From assembly GCA_036010965.1 (NCBI GenBank), contig DASCMO010000216.1, positions 1 to 36,103 on the forward strand: a DNA stretch of 36,103 nucleotides. The letters are read 5' to 3'. Under the pieces are notes generated by a model that saw nothing but the letters and a program-made list of their open reading frames with translations, had not been told where the DNA came from and did not search any database. Positions within the stretch are counted from its first letter, which is position 1, and each line of letters begins with the position of its first letter. The position numbers were made by a program, and so were the translations under genes. This document shows, one piece after another, positions 1-8,424 of the stretch. Origin of the DNA: GCA-2686265 sp036010965 (GTDB lineage: Bacteria > Planctomycetota > UBA1135 > GCA-002686595).

Positions 1-475
1 CGTCCTCAACCACGAGGCCTTCCACCAGTACATCTTCTACCTCTACGGAAAAATCTCTCCCCACAGCTGGTACAACGAGGGCCACGGCGATTACTTCAGC
101 GGGTACGAATACAAGCACAAGCGCTTCATCCTCAAGCCCTTCGACTGGCGCGAGCGCACCATCCAGCAGGCCATCCGCGACGAGAAGCACGTGCCCCTGA
201 AAGACCTCGTGCGCTTCACTCAGGGTGAGTACTACGGCAACAACAAGTACAGCGTGGGGGGCGGACAGAACTATGCGCAGGGCTGGTCATTTGTCTACTT
301 CCTGCGAACCGGCAAGAAGGGCTCGTCACGCTGGAACAAGGATTGGGACGACATCCTCGACGTGTACTTCACGACCCTCGCCTCCACGGGAGAGCTCGAC
401 GAGGCCGTCGACCAGGCCTTCGCGGGTGTCGACTGGACCGAACTCGAGGAAGCCTGGAAGAAGTACACCCTCTGA
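1..475 (+). CDS. DUF1570-like gluzincin zinc peptidase homologue, 3' part (5' end outside window)
   Basis: This is the C-terminal part of a reading frame that is open from base 2 and ends with TGA at 473-475; the start lies outside the window. The visible part opens with HEAFH (an HExxH zinc motif). Eighteen residues after the second His comes Glu in WYNEGHGDYF, the third zinc ligand expected in gluzincins. The same layout occurs in the next gene (HECTH, 18 residues, then NEAVADYF), so the two are tandem paralogues. The shared motif WSFVYFL lies further downstream in both. Planctomycete proteins of this kind are usually assigned to DUF1570 / peptidase-MA-like families, are often secreted, and have no established substrate. 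The next gene starts 32 bases after this stop on the same strand, so the two are probably co-transcribed. The family assignment is from motifs only. Confidence 0.75.
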   Translation, partial: VLNHEAFHQYIFYLYGKISPHSWYNEGHGDYFSGYEYKHKRFILKPFDWRERTIQQAIRDEKHVPLKDLVRFTQGEYYGNNKYSVGGGQNYAQGWSFVYFLRTGKKGSSRWNKDWDDILDVYFTTLASTGELDEAVDQAFAGVDWTELEEAWKKYTL

Positions 476-507
476 ATCGCCCGCCCCACCGTTCGAACCG
501 ACTCTCC

Positions 508-2136
508 ATGAACACCCGCACCGCATCGGCCCTGGCTGCCGCCGTCCTGGCGCTCACCCCGGCATCCGCCCACGCCGATCGGGTCTTCACCGAGGACGGG
601 CGGATGATCACCCCCAAGAAGGCTCGCGCGGAGGGTGAGGGGTACCGCCTGACCTTCGAGCACGGCGAGATCGTCCTCACGAACACCGATCGCGTCAAGG
701 CGGTCGAGATCGAGGGGGACATGTCCGACTACGTGCCCCAGAACGACGACGAGCGCGACAAGCTCGACAAGGGCTACGTGCGCTACCACGGCAAGTGGAT
801 GAGCAAGCCCGCCTATCAGGCGCAGCTGAATCGCGAGTTCGAGGCGGCAAAGGAGCGCGCGGACCTGATCGCGGCTCATTCGGAGTGGCACAACTGCTGG
901 ACCGAAGAGACCAAGCACTTCCTGGTCAAGTCCAACACGTCTCCCGAGGTCCTCGAGTTCTACTGCGAGCTGCTGGAGGCCTACTACAAGCTGATGAACA
1001 AGCGCATCGGGATCAAACCGACGCCCACCTATCGGCGCAAGAAGATGACGGTCAACGTCTACCGCAGCCGCGAGGAGTTCCACAAGCTGAACGCCGCCGG
1101 GGTCGGAGGCAGCGTCCTGGGCTACTTCTGGTCCCACGACGACACGTTGAACTTCTTCCACGAGTTCTCCGAGCCCGCCATGAGCGAGTGGGTGGCGCTG
1201 CACGAGTGCACGCACCTCTTGACCTTCCTGATCGACCAGCAGTACCAGCCTCAGATCTGGCTCAACGAGGCCGTGGCCGACTACTTCGGCTCGGCGGACG
1301 TCGAGCGGGACAAGCGCGGTCGCATCACGATCACCCCCGGCAAGCTGCAGACCGACCGGGTGCTGACCGTCCAACAGGCGATCAAAGACGGCAAGGACAC
1401 CAAGCTCACGGAGCTGTTCTTCATCGATCGCGGCAACTTCAACGGGTTCCAGTACGCCCACGCCTGGTCCTTCGTCTACTTCCTGAACAACTACTCGAAG
1501 GGCAAGTACGAGAAGGGCTTCTGGAAGTTCTTCAAGGACCTCTACACGCGCCAGAAGGGCATCGAATACGAGACCGTCCCGGCGGCCGGCAAGACAGGGA
1601 CGGGCTATCGCGCCTCTCCGAAGGACATCCGCGACTCCATGCTCAAGCGCATCGGAGTCAAGGACATCGAGGCCCTGGAAACGCAGTGGAAGGAGTTCGT
1701 GGCGGCGATCCCGATCGACACGCCCGGCGCCCGGCTCAAGCGCGGCCTGCGCTCGGTGGGGCGCTTCGACATGAAGGAAATCGACAAGGCGATCGAGGAC
1801 TTGACCGCGGCCATCGACGCCGGGGTCAGCGACCCGCGCGCCTGGGCTGCCCGTGGGCGCGCCCTGGCCCGCAAGGGTCGGGCCGATGACGGCATCGCGG
1901 ACCTGGGGGAAGCGATCGCACGGGACCCTCTCAACGCCTCGTTCCGCCACGAGCTGAGCCAGCTCATGGCCGGGGAGCGCTTCACGAGTACGAGCGGCGG
2001 CGGTATCCGCTTCGAGATCTCCGGCGGGAGCGACAAGAAGCTGGACGACCCCGCCGCCAAGGCACAGGCTGGCCTCGCCATGGAGCTGGATCCGGAGAAC
2101 GACCAGATTCGCAAGTGGTACGAGAGATTCGAATGA
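508..2136 (+). CDS. Secreted DUF1570-like gluzincin peptidase homologue with C-terminal TPR region
   Basis: The 542-residue protein starts at the ATG that begins a clear signal peptide (hydrophobic AALAAAVLALTPASAHA type, cleavage after AHA). A longer upstream extension would bury this signal. Residues 232-236 are HECTH, and Glu254 in LNEAVADYF lies 18 residues later, giving the H-H-E zinc triad of gluzincin metallopeptidases. Residues ~110-225 are the charged region that precedes the catalytic helix in DUF1570-type proteins. After residue ~410 there is an alpha-helical part with TPR-like helices (AWAARGRALARKGRADDG). The protein is probably periplasmic or secreted. It follows a paralogue and its stop overlaps the start of a lipoprotein gene (ATGA at 2133-2136), which suggests a three-gene operon. 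Peptidase activity is inferred from the intact triad; the substrate is unknown. Confidence 0.8.
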   Translation: MNTRTASALAAAVLALTPASAHADRVFTEDGRMITPKKARAEGEGYRLTFEHGEIVLTNTDRVKAVEIEGDMSDYVPQNDDERDKLDKGYVRYHGKWMSKPAYQAQLNREFEAAKERADLIAAHSEWHNCWTEETKHFLVKSNTSPEVLEFYCELLEAYYKLMNKRIGIKPTPTYRRKKMTVNVYRSREEFHKLNAAGVGGSVLGYFWSHDDTLNFFHEFSEPAMSEWVALHECTHLLTFLIDQQYQPQIWLNEAVADYFGSADVERDKRGRITITPGKLQTDRVLTVQQAIKDGKDTKLTELFFIDRGNFNGFQYAHAWSFVYFLNNYSKGKYEKGFWKFFKDLYTRQKGIEYETVPAAGKTGTGYRASPKDIRDSMLKRIGVKDIEALETQWKEFVAAIPIDTPGARLKRGLRSVGRFDMKEIDKAIEDLTAAIDAGVSDPRAWAARGRALARKGRADDGIADLGEAIARDPLNASFRHELSQLMAGERFTSTSGGGIRFEISGGSDKKLDDPAAKAQAGLAMELDPENDQIRKWYERFE

Positions 2137-2822
2137 TGAGCCCCCGCCCCACCGCTCTTCGTCCACCGAGTCCGCGCGCGCTCGCGGCGCTCGCGATCGC
2201 CCTCGCCTGCCTTTCGGGCTGCGCGGGAACCCGTTCCCTGGCCCACCCGACCCTGCGCATCGAGACGCGCGGAGGCGTGGAGCTCGGAGTGTCCACCGAC
2301 TACGGCATCGTCTTCCTGGGGCGCACGGCACCTGCCGGAGACGCCCAGATCACCGCCACCTATGGCGATGGTCCGAGCATCGAGAGCTCGCTCATCGAAC
2401 CGGTCGACGGCGGTCTGTACACCGCCGAAATCGAGATCCGCCTGCCCAGTGTGCCCCTCTCACACGTCGAGCCTCGGCCCGGGGACGAGTTGCTCCTGAT
2501 GGGCATGGACGAGCGCGGGGCCTGGGAGAGGACGGTCCGGGTGCGCTCCGACCCGCGCGTATACGGCATCCTGCTGGACATCCCCGCGCGCATGCAGGGC
2601 GCCTCTGATCAGGTGGGCGCCGGCCTGTACGAATGCGATGACGGCGACCTGTCGACCCTGCGCCTGGTAGGGCTCGTGAGCGGTCGCCTGCAGATCGAGA
2701 GCGAGGATGGACCGCGCGAGTACCTGACGGTCATGGGGCCCCAGCACCTCTGGCGCCTGGTCACCCACCGCCGCGATCTTCAGAAGCGCCGGCGCTGGAT
2801 CTACCGCGAGGACATTCTCTGA
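2133..2822 (+). CDS. Hypothetical lipoprotein
   Basis: The 229-residue protein carries a lipoprotein signal: a positively charged start, a hydrophobic stretch (ALAALAIALACL) and the lipobox LSGC with Cys30 as the predicted lipidated residue. The start is the ATG whose last bases form the stop of the upstream peptidase gene (ATGA overlap), implying translational coupling; a second ATG directly follows. The mature part is beta-rich (short alternating hydrophobic and polar stretches, about residues 40-190) and ends in a very basic tail (HRRDLQKRRRWIYRED). I do not recognise a family. Its coupling to a secreted gluzincin suggests an envelope-anchored accessory protein, but no direct functional evidence is visible. 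Confidence 0.75.
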   Translation: MMSPRPTALRPPSPRALAALAIALACLSGCAGTRSLAHPTLRIETRGGVELGVSTDYGIVFLGRTAPAGDAQITATYGDGPSIESSLIEPVDGGLYTAEIEIRLPSVPLSHVEPRPGDELLLMGMDERGAWERTVRVRSDPRVYGILLDIPARMQGASDQVGAGLYECDDGDLSTLRLVGLVSGRLQIESEDGPREYLTVMGPQHLWRLVTHRRDLQKRRRWIYREDIL

Positions 2823-2827
2823 CCGAT

Positions 2828-2847
2828 ACCGGGATACCGAGCCCGGT
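2828..2847. terminator. Hairpin between convergent genes, candidate bidirectional terminator
   Basis: ACCGGG (2828-2833) and CCCGGT (2842-2847) are perfect inverted repeats around an 8-base loop. They sit just after the lipoprotein stop (2822) and before the trkH stop (2894, opposite strand). On the plus strand the stem is followed by TTAGTT, a weak T-rich run. Position and symmetry support a terminator; strength cannot be judged by eye. Confidence 0.5.
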
Positions 2848-2893
2848 TTAGTTCACCAGCGTTCGATCACCGCGGCCGCCCTGCGCGAGTCGG

Positions 2894-4378
2894 CTAGCGC
2901 CGCCAGAAGCCTGGCACGAAGAGGGCCACGACGGCGTAGAACTCCAGCCGACCGAGGATCATGAAGAGGGTCAACAGCCCCTTCACCGGGTCGGGGAAGG
3001 CGCCGAAGTTCATGGACGGTCCGACCTGCGCCAGCCCCGGGCCAATGTTGTTCAAGGTCGCCAGGACCGCGGTGGCCGCCGTTTCGGTGCCCACGCCGAA
3101 GGCCGCCAGGAAGACCGTCCCGCCCAGAAAGACCAGGATCCAGAGGGCGAAGTAACCCGTCACCGAGGCCACGATCCCCTCCTCCAGGGAGTGCTCGTCG
3201 ACGCGCACGTCGTGGATCGCCCGCGGTCGGATGAAGCGCCGCACGCCCATCAAGGCCGCCTTGGCCACGATCACCAGACGGATCACCTTCAGGCCGCCGC
3301 CGGTCGAACCCGCACACGCTCCCACGAGCGCCAGCACCATCAACCAGACGCGCGTCAACTGCGGCCAGCGGTCGAAGTCCGCTGTCCCAAAGCCCGTGCT
3401 GGTCTGCATGCAGACGACCTGGAAAGCGCTGTCGCGCAAGGCCTCCCAGAAGTTGCGGTAGTCCGGCAGGTCGCTGCGCCACAGGATGCAGGCGATCAGC
3501 AGACTCGAGCCCAGCACCAGGGTCGCGTAGGTACGGACCTCCGTCGAGCTCACGAGCCGCCGCCAGGCCGAACGCGGCCCGGAGCGCAGAAAGATGTCGT
3601 AGACGGCGAAGTTGATGCCCGCCGCGAACATGAAGACGCCGATGATCAACTCCACCTTCCAGGAGCCGAACCAGGCGATGGACTGGGAGTGGTTCGAGAA
3701 GCCGCCCGTCGCGATCGTCCCGAAGGTGTGGATGGCCGAGTCGAACCAGCTCATCCCCGCCAGGTAAAGCAGGATGAACTCGGCGCCACTCATGGCGAGG
3801 TAGATCCTCAGCAGAGCCAGGGCGCTGTCACGCACGCGCTGCATGCCGGCCTCGCGGGCGATGCCGGGGATCTCGGAGCGGAAGAGGCTGCGACCGCCCG
3901 TGGGAAAGAGCACCACGAACACCATCACGATCCCGAACCCGCCCAGCCAGTGGGTGAACGAGCGCCAGAAGGCGATCGAACGGGGCAAGCCATCGATGCC
4001 CTCGGGGGAGAGGACGGTCGAACCGGTGGTCGTGAAGCCGGAGACCGACTCGAAGAGCGCATCCACGGGCGACGTCATGACGCCGGACAGGAGGTAGGGC
4101 AGGGCGCCGACGATCCCGCCCACCAGCCAGGCCAGGCCAACCACCGCCAGGCCCTCGCGCCGGTAGTAGTCTGGGCGCCCACCGCGGGTGGTGACCGATC
4201 CGCGATAAAACCAGGTGACGCTCAGTCCGAGAAGAGTCGCCCCGCCGGCCGAGTACAGGCAGGCGTGCAGGGCGTCCGTCTCCCCGTAGCCCTGGGCGAC
4301 CGCGGCGGGAACCAGCAGGAAGACGGCCAGCAGCAGGGTGACCCGGCCCAGGAGCCATGCGACGGCGCGCAGGTTCAT
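2894..4378 (-). CDS. trkH: Trk-type potassium uptake protein TrkH
   Basis: The 494-residue polytopic membrane protein matches the TrkH/KtrB family in length and layout. The four pore-loop signatures are visible in order: SGFTTTGST, FGTIATGGFS, MQTSTGFGTADF and AGSTGGGLK, each with the glycine that lines the K+ filter in this family. TrkH forms the K+-conducting dimer of the Trk system, energised by ion gradients and gated by the cytosolic TrkA ring. The gene lies 12 bases downstream of trkA on the same strand, so the two are almost certainly one transcription unit. The start ATG (4376-4378) places a hydrophobic helix at the N-terminus. The stop is TAG. The gene ends towards the convergent lipoprotein gene, with a hairpin between them. 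Confidence 0.95.
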   Translation of the reverse strand: MNLRAVAWLLGRVTLLLAVFLLVPAAVAQGYGETDALHACLYSAGGATLLGLSVTWFYRGSVTTRGGRPDYYRREGLAVVGLAWLVGGIVGALPYLLSGVMTSPVDALFESVSGFTTTGSTVLSPEGIDGLPRSIAFWRSFTHWLGGFGIVMVFVVLFPTGGRSLFRSEIPGIAREAGMQRVRDSALALLRIYLAMSGAEFILLYLAGMSWFDSAIHTFGTIATGGFSNHSQSIAWFGSWKVELIIGVFMFAAGINFAVYDIFLRSGPRSAWRRLVSSTEVRTYATLVLGSSLLIACILWRSDLPDYRNFWEALRDSAFQVVCMQTSTGFGTADFDRWPQLTRVWLMVLALVGACAGSTGGGLKVIRLVIVAKAALMGVRRFIRPRAIHDVRVDEHSLEEGIVASVTGYFALWILVFLGGTVFLAAFGVGTETAATAVLATLNNIGPGLAQVGPSMNFGAFPDPVKGLLTLFMILGRLEFYAVVALFVPGFWRR

Positions 4379-4390
4379 CCAGCCACCGGA

Positions 4391-5746
4391 TCAGCCCTCA
4401 TCGGGCCGCTTGAACACGCCGCAGACACGCTGCACCTGATCGGGCAAGGCGATCACGATCACGTGGTCGCCGTCCTCGATGACGCTATCGCCATGGGGGA
4501 TGCTGACGTCGTTGCCACGCACGAGGGCGCCGATCACCGAGCCCTTGGGCAGGTCGAGGTGCTTCACCTTGCGCCCGCCCTTCTTGCCGCCCAGGCGCGC
4601 CTCGAGCTCGAGCACCTCGGCCTTGCCGTCCCCCAGGACCGCGATGGCCGAGACGGAGCCCGAGCGCACGAAGCGCAGGATGCGGGTCGCGCACAGGATG
4701 CGCGGAGAGATGGCCTTGTCGATACCGAGCAGGTCGTAGATCTGGTTGTAGGAGGGCTTGTTGACCATCGTCATCGTGCGCTTGACGCCCAGAGACTTCG
4801 CCAGCTGACAGGCGACGATGTTCCGCTCGTCGTCCCCGCTGGTGGCCACGAACACGTCGGCCTCGCCGATGCGCTCCTCGTGCAGGAGGTCCAGATCGGT
4901 CGCGTCGCCCTCGAGCACCATCACATCACTGGCTCGGTCCGCCGCCAGGGCCCTGGCGCGCGCCGGGTCGCGCTCGATGATTCGGATGGATATCCCGGGG
5001 ACTCCCGCCAGGCGCCGGCTGACCTCACGCCCGAGCGCACCGCCGCCCATGATCACGACGCCTCGGCGCCCGACGGTCGGCGCCCCCGCGCGCACCTCGA
5101 AGGCGTCCAGGGACGACCGCCGTCCGATCACGTAGACCTGATCGCTGCCCTCCAGCTGCGCCGAGCCCTGAGGGATGAAAAACTCCTCGCCGCGCGAGAC
5201 CGCTCCCACGATCAGTCCCGCGGGCAGGTCGAGGGCCGAGATGGGCTTGCCGATGTAGGGGCTGTCGGTCGGCAAGCGCAGGCGGCGCACCTGCACGCGA
5301 CCGTCGGCGAAGCTCTCCACCTCCAGGGCGTGGCGCTCGCGCAGGGTGTTGACGATCTCCTCCGCCGCCAGGTCCTCGGTCGAGATGACGATGTCGAAGC
5401 CCAGGGCCTGCTTGTAGAAGTAGCGGTAGTCGGCCAGGATCCCCGTGTCGTGCAGGCGCAGGATCACGCGCTTGGCGCCCAGGCGCTTGGCCACCATGCA
5501 GCTCATCATGTTGGCGCGATCGAGGTCGGTGACCGCCACGACCAGATCGGCCTTGGAGACGCCAGCGTTGTTGAGCACGTCGGCCCGCGACCCGTCCCCG
5601 ATGACGACCTGCACGTCCAGGGCCTCCATCAGGCGCCGGGCTTTGGCCGGATCCGCGTCGATCACGCTGACGCGGTGCTCCTCTCGCGAGAGGATGTCCG
5701 CCAGGTGATACCCTACCTCTCCCGCTCCGATGACGGCGATGTCCAT
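4391..5746 (-). CDS. trkA: Trk system potassium uptake regulatory protein TrkA
   Basis: The 451-residue cytosolic protein has the duplicated architecture of TrkA: RCK_N (Rossmann, GAGEVGYHLADIL near the N-terminus), TrkA_C, a second Rossmann domain (GGGALGREVSRRL) and a second TrkA_C ending near the C-terminus. Acidic residues at the ends of the nucleotide-binding strands (VIDADPAKA; IIERDPARA) fit NAD(H)/ATP-type ligand sensing. TrkA binds nucleotides and gates TrkH. The start is the ATG before DIAVIGAGEVG; upstream in-frame sequence continues but has no family similarity and would be an extension of about 265 residues. The next gene, trkH, follows after 12 bases. A promoter-like pair sits directly upstream (5756-5783). 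Confidence 0.95.
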   Translation of the reverse strand: MDIAVIGAGEVGYHLADILSREEHRVSVIDADPAKARRLMEALDVQVVIGDGSRADVLNNAGVSKADLVVAVTDLDRANMMSCMVAKRLGAKRVILRLHDTGILADYRYFYKQALGFDIVISTEDLAAEEIVNTLRERHALEVESFADGRVQVRRLRLPTDSPYIGKPISALDLPAGLIVGAVSRGEEFFIPQGSAQLEGSDQVYVIGRRSSLDAFEVRAGAPTVGRRGVVIMGGGALGREVSRRLAGVPGISIRIIERDPARARALAADRASDVMVLEGDATDLDLLHEERIGEADVFVATSGDDERNIVACQLAKSLGVKRTMTMVNKPSYNQIYDLLGIDKAISPRILCATRILRFVRSGSVSAIAVLGDGKAEVLELEARLGGKKGGRKVKHLDLPKGSVIGALVRGNDVSIPHGDSVIEDGDHVIVIALPDQVQRVCGVFKRPDEG

Positions 5747-5755
5747 GGCGTGCAG

Positions 5756-5783
5756 ACGATAGGCCCCCGAGCCCACGATGCAA
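5756..5783 (-). promoter_or_regulatory. Candidate sigma-70-like promoter for trkA-trkH
   Basis: Read on the minus strand, TTGCAT (5778-5783) and TATCGT (5756-5761) are separated by 16 bases, and TATCGT ends 9 bases before the trkA ATG. If this promoter is used, the mRNA would be leaderless or nearly so. The hexamers match the consensus only partly (3/6 and 4/6), so this is a weak call from sequence alone. Confidence 0.25.
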
Positions 5784-5805
5784 TTACCGACCTGCGCGGA
5801 GGCCG

Positions 5806-6645
5806 TCAGCGGGCCGGAGAGTCCGAACCGTACCCGGTTTCGGGGGGTGTTTTCTCCGCCCTGGCGCCTTCTTCGTCGCGCACCTCCCGCAGGGTGCCCA
5901 GGGCGGGTATCCAGAGCGGCCAGGGCCCGGACTCGGGACGCCATTCCTCGCTGGGAACGCGCCCGTCGGGGCCGTGGGCCAGGAAATTGTAGACGGGCTT
6001 GCCCAGGGCCCTCCAGGACGCCGCGATCCACGAGCGGCGCGCCCTCGGCCCCTCGACCGGATCCGCGCTCCCGCCCCCCGCAGCGCGCCGATGGCGGGTG
6101 TAGCGACGGCGGTGCTTCTGCACGTGGCGCAGGTCGTCCCGCGCGCGACTGGCGAAGAGCGCGCCCCGGCCGCGGTGTACGCTCGCCAGCTGAAAGTCCA
6201 CCAGGGCCGGAAAGCCGCCCTCGTCCACCAGGATGTTCTGCTCCTTGTGGAGGTCGTTGTGGCAGACGCCGCGGCCGTGGAGCTCTTCCACCAGGGCCTC
6301 GAGCAGGTCGAAGTAGTCCTCGGGCAGGCGCTCGGCGCGGTGCAGGGGAAATCCGGCGATCCAGCTGCGCAGGATCTGTTCGCCCTCGGCGAGGGAGCGA
6401 CCGTCCGCGCACTCGAGCGCGGCCGCACGCTCGTCGGGCACGAGGCGCGGGACGCCGCCCATGCCCTCGATCGCCGTCAGGGAGCGCCGTTCGCGCGCCA
6501 TCAGGGTCCGCGCCAGAACGCGCGAGGCTGGTCGGCCCCATGGACAGACGACCCTACGCACGAGGCGCAGCTCTCCCGCATGCAAAAGCTCCACGCTCCC
6601 GAATCGATCTCTCTTCAGCACTTGCTCGACTTGCCAGGATTCCAT
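5806..6645 (-). CDS. Kdo-kinase/RIO-like protein kinase-fold protein
   Basis: The 279-residue protein has a compact kinase-like fold signature. The catalytic loop is HNDLHKEQN (residues 129-137; Asp131 as catalytic base, Asn137 as metal ligand), followed by VDFQLAS (residues 149-155) in place of the DFG metal-binding motif. This HND...N / DFQ pattern is typical of lipopolysaccharide kinase (KdkA/WaaP, InaA) and RIO-like proteins. The usual ATP-anchoring lysine is not obvious; the expected strand reads LRLVRRV, with Arg. The chosen start (MESWQ) lies 36 bases from the divergent ABC gene, and the longer upstream frame would run antisense through that gene. An envelope-sugar substrate would fit lpxB 2.5 kb away, but that is inference. 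It could also be a pseudokinase. Confidence 0.65.
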   Translation of the reverse strand: MESWQVEQVLKRDRFGSVELLHAGELRLVRRVVCPWGRPASRVLARTLMARERRSLTAIEGMGGVPRLVPDERAAALECADGRSLAEGEQILRSWIAGFPLHRAERLPEDYFDLLEALVEELHGRGVCHNDLHKEQNILVDEGGFPALVDFQLASVHRGRGALFASRARDDLRHVQKHRRRYTRHRRAAGGGSADPVEGPRARRSWIAASWRALGKPVYNFLAHGPDGRVPSEEWRPESGPWPLWIPALGTLREVRDEEGARAEKTPPETGYGSDSPAR

Positions 6646-6681
6646 CGCCAGCCTATTCTCCGCACGCAATCGCTCCCGTCC

Positions 6682-7659
6682 ATGCAGAGCACCGATCCGA
6701 TTCAAGAAGAGCTCGCAAAGGCTCCCTCGCCCTCCCGCGACGCACACGAGGGCATCCGGGTACGCGGCCTTGAGCGACGCTTCGGTCGCACCCGGGCTCT
6801 GCGGCCCATCGATCTCGATGTGGAGCCCGGCAGCTTGACCGGTCTGCTCGGCCCCAACGGCAGCGGAAAGAGCACCCTCCTGCGTTGCATCGTCGGCCTG
6901 GTGCGGCCCGACGGCGGCAGGGCCACGGTGGGCGGGGTCGAGCTGGAGGGCGACGGGACCGCCGTGCGGCGGCGCTGCACCTACTCGCCGGGCGAGCTGG
7001 GTTTCTACGGCGAGCTGCGCGGCGCCGACCACCTCGATTGGCTGCTGCGCGGCCGGGAGCCCGAGGCACGCGCCCGCGCCCGAACGGTGGCCGATGACCT
7101 CGAACTGCCCCTGACCCAGCGCGTGCGCACCTACAGCCACGGCATGAAGCGCCAGCTGTTCTTCGCCGCGGCCATCGCTCCGCGGGTCGGCGTGCGCGTC
7201 CTCGACGAGATCACCGACGGCCTCGATCCGTCCCGCAGGGGCGTGGTGCTGGACCGCCTGCGGGAAGACGTGACCGAGGGGACGGCGATCCTGCTCTCCT
7301 CTCACCACCTGGGCGAGGTGGACCGCATCTGCGATCGACTCGTATTCCTCGACGCCGGCCGCAAGCTGGCCGAGGAGACCAGCGCCGGGGTGGCGGCCCG
7401 CGCTCGGCGCTTGCTGCGCCTGCGCTTCGCTCTCGGTGAGGACCTCGCATCGGTGACGGACGGCCTCGCGGCCGCCGGGGCGAGCGAGGTCACGCGCGAG
7501 GGCCGCGAGCTGTGCGTGCGCATCGAAGGCGATGACCCGTGCGCCTTCCTGGCCGCGCTCTTCGCGGCCCCCGACACCCCGCGACCCGAGTCCTTGCGCT
7601 ACGGCGAGTTGTCCCTGGCCGAGCTCTACCGCGAGCTCTACGGCGTCGAGGCCTGTTGA
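6682..7659 (+). CDS. ABC transporter ATP-binding protein (ABC-2 exporter type)
   Basis: The 325-residue protein has an ABC ATPase domain in residues ~25-230. Walker A is GPNGSGKST (57-65), the signature is the variant YSHGMKRQ (151-158), Walker B is RVLDE (172-176) and the switch His lies in SSHHLGE (206-212). The degenerate signature and the ~95-residue C-terminal extension are common in ABC-2-type exporters. The start ATG opens a short N-terminal leader before the domain. The stop overlaps the start of the membrane subunit (TGATG at 7657-7661), so this is a two-gene exporter operon. The substrate is unknown. In such simple pairs it may be a drug, lipid or peptide, or the pair may act in gliding- or Nos-like membrane processes. 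Confidence 0.9.
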   Translation: MQSTDPIQEELAKAPSPSRDAHEGIRVRGLERRFGRTRALRPIDLDVEPGSLTGLLGPNGSGKSTLLRCIVGLVRPDGGRATVGGVELEGDGTAVRRRCTYSPGELGFYGELRGADHLDWLLRGREPEARARARTVADDLELPLTQRVRTYSHGMKRQLFFAAAIAPRVGVRVLDEITDGLDPSRRGVVLDRLREDVTEGTAILLSSHHLGEVDRICDRLVFLDAGRKLAEETSAGVAARARRLLRLRFALGEDLASVTDGLAAAGASEVTREGRELCVRIEGDDPCAFLAALFAAPDTPRPESLRYGELSLAELYRELYGVEAC

Positions 7660-8420
7660 TGGAGCGCACCCAGCGCAGCACGATCTGGCAGACCCTGGGC
7701 TTCTTCGTGGTCCTCGAGTCCATGCTGGCCGCGGCCTGCCTGTTCTGGCCCAGTTTTCGCGACAACGTGGACTCCCTGCGTGCCATGGCTCCGCTGGCCT
7801 CCCTGCGCGAGCTGGTGGACGAGCTGGCCCAGGGCGGCGTGGACGCCTACGTCTGCGGCCAGCACTTCTTCAAGGGCTGCAACACCCTCGGCATCGCGGC
7901 GGCGGTGCTGTTCGCCATGGGCGCCGTGGCGGGTGAGTACCAGCGCGGCACCTTCGAGGTCTGGCTCGCCCGGCCGGTCTCTCGCCGGCGGCTCCTGGGG
8001 GAGCGCTACGCGACCGGCGCCCTGGCGCTCACGCTGCCGATCTTCGCCACCAGCGCCACGATCCCGTGGCTCCTGGCGCGCGTGGACGAGACCATGGACC
8101 TCAGCGAGTTGATGCTGTGCTCGGTCCACGAGTCGATCTTCCTGCTCGCGATCTACTCCGCGACCTTCCTGCTCTCCAGCGTGTCACGCCGACCGATGTG
8201 GATCGCCATGGCGATGCTCTCCTTCACGACCCTCGAGTTCTCCCTCTACCTCGTGAAGACCGTCACGCATTACTCCCTCTTCCGCCTGACCGACATCGAC
8301 GATTTCATGGGCATCACCACGGGCGAGGGGCTGGACTGGGCCGTCTGCGGGCCGCTGCTCGCCTTCAGCGCCGCGGCCCTGACGGCCTCCCAGATCGCCT
8401 TCGCGCGGCGCGTCCCGTGA
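7659..8420 (+). CDS. ABC-2 family transporter permease subunit
   Basis: The 253-residue membrane protein has about six hydrophobic segments. An N-terminal helix (TLGFFVVLESMLAAACLFW) is followed by a periplasmic stretch, then helices near LGIAAAVLFAMGAVAG and later ones towards the C-terminus. The motif GEYQRGTFEVWLARPVSRRRLLGERY matches the coupling-helix region of ABC-2 permeases (G-E-x-x-x-G-T-x-E-x-L-L-x-x-P-V-S-R). The start ATG overlaps the stop of the ATPase gene, so the subunits are translationally coupled. The gene ends 4 bases before the stop of the convergent TPR gene. Half-size permeases of this type usually work as homodimers with two ATPase copies. Confidence 0.88.
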   Translation: MERTQRSTIWQTLGFFVVLESMLAAACLFWPSFRDNVDSLRAMAPLASLRELVDELAQGGVDAYVCGQHFFKGCNTLGIAAAVLFAMGAVAGEYQRGTFEVWLARPVSRRRLLGERYATGALALTLPIFATSATIPWLLARVDETMDLSELMLCSVHESIFLLAIYSATFLLSSVSRRPMWIAMAMLSFTTLEFSLYLVKTVTHYSLFRLTDIDDFMGITTGEGLDWAVCGPLLAFSAAALTASQIAFARRVP

Positions 8421-8424
8421 GCCG

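Noticed and set aside
295..2331. Long minus-strand open frame (678 codons) opposite the peptidase and lipoprotein genes
   Set aside because: It lies antisense to genes with signal peptides and motifs, and its product is a low-complexity Arg/Gly/Leu mixture typical of high-GC shadow frames.
3191..5992. 933-codon plus-strand frame opposite trkH/trkA
   Set aside because: Its His/Asp/Gln-rich sequence without domains is an antisense shadow of clear trk genes.
5974..6681. Long N-terminal extension of the ABC ATPase
   Set aside because: The extension overlaps the divergent kinase gene, and the domain begins only ~25 residues after the ATG at 6682.
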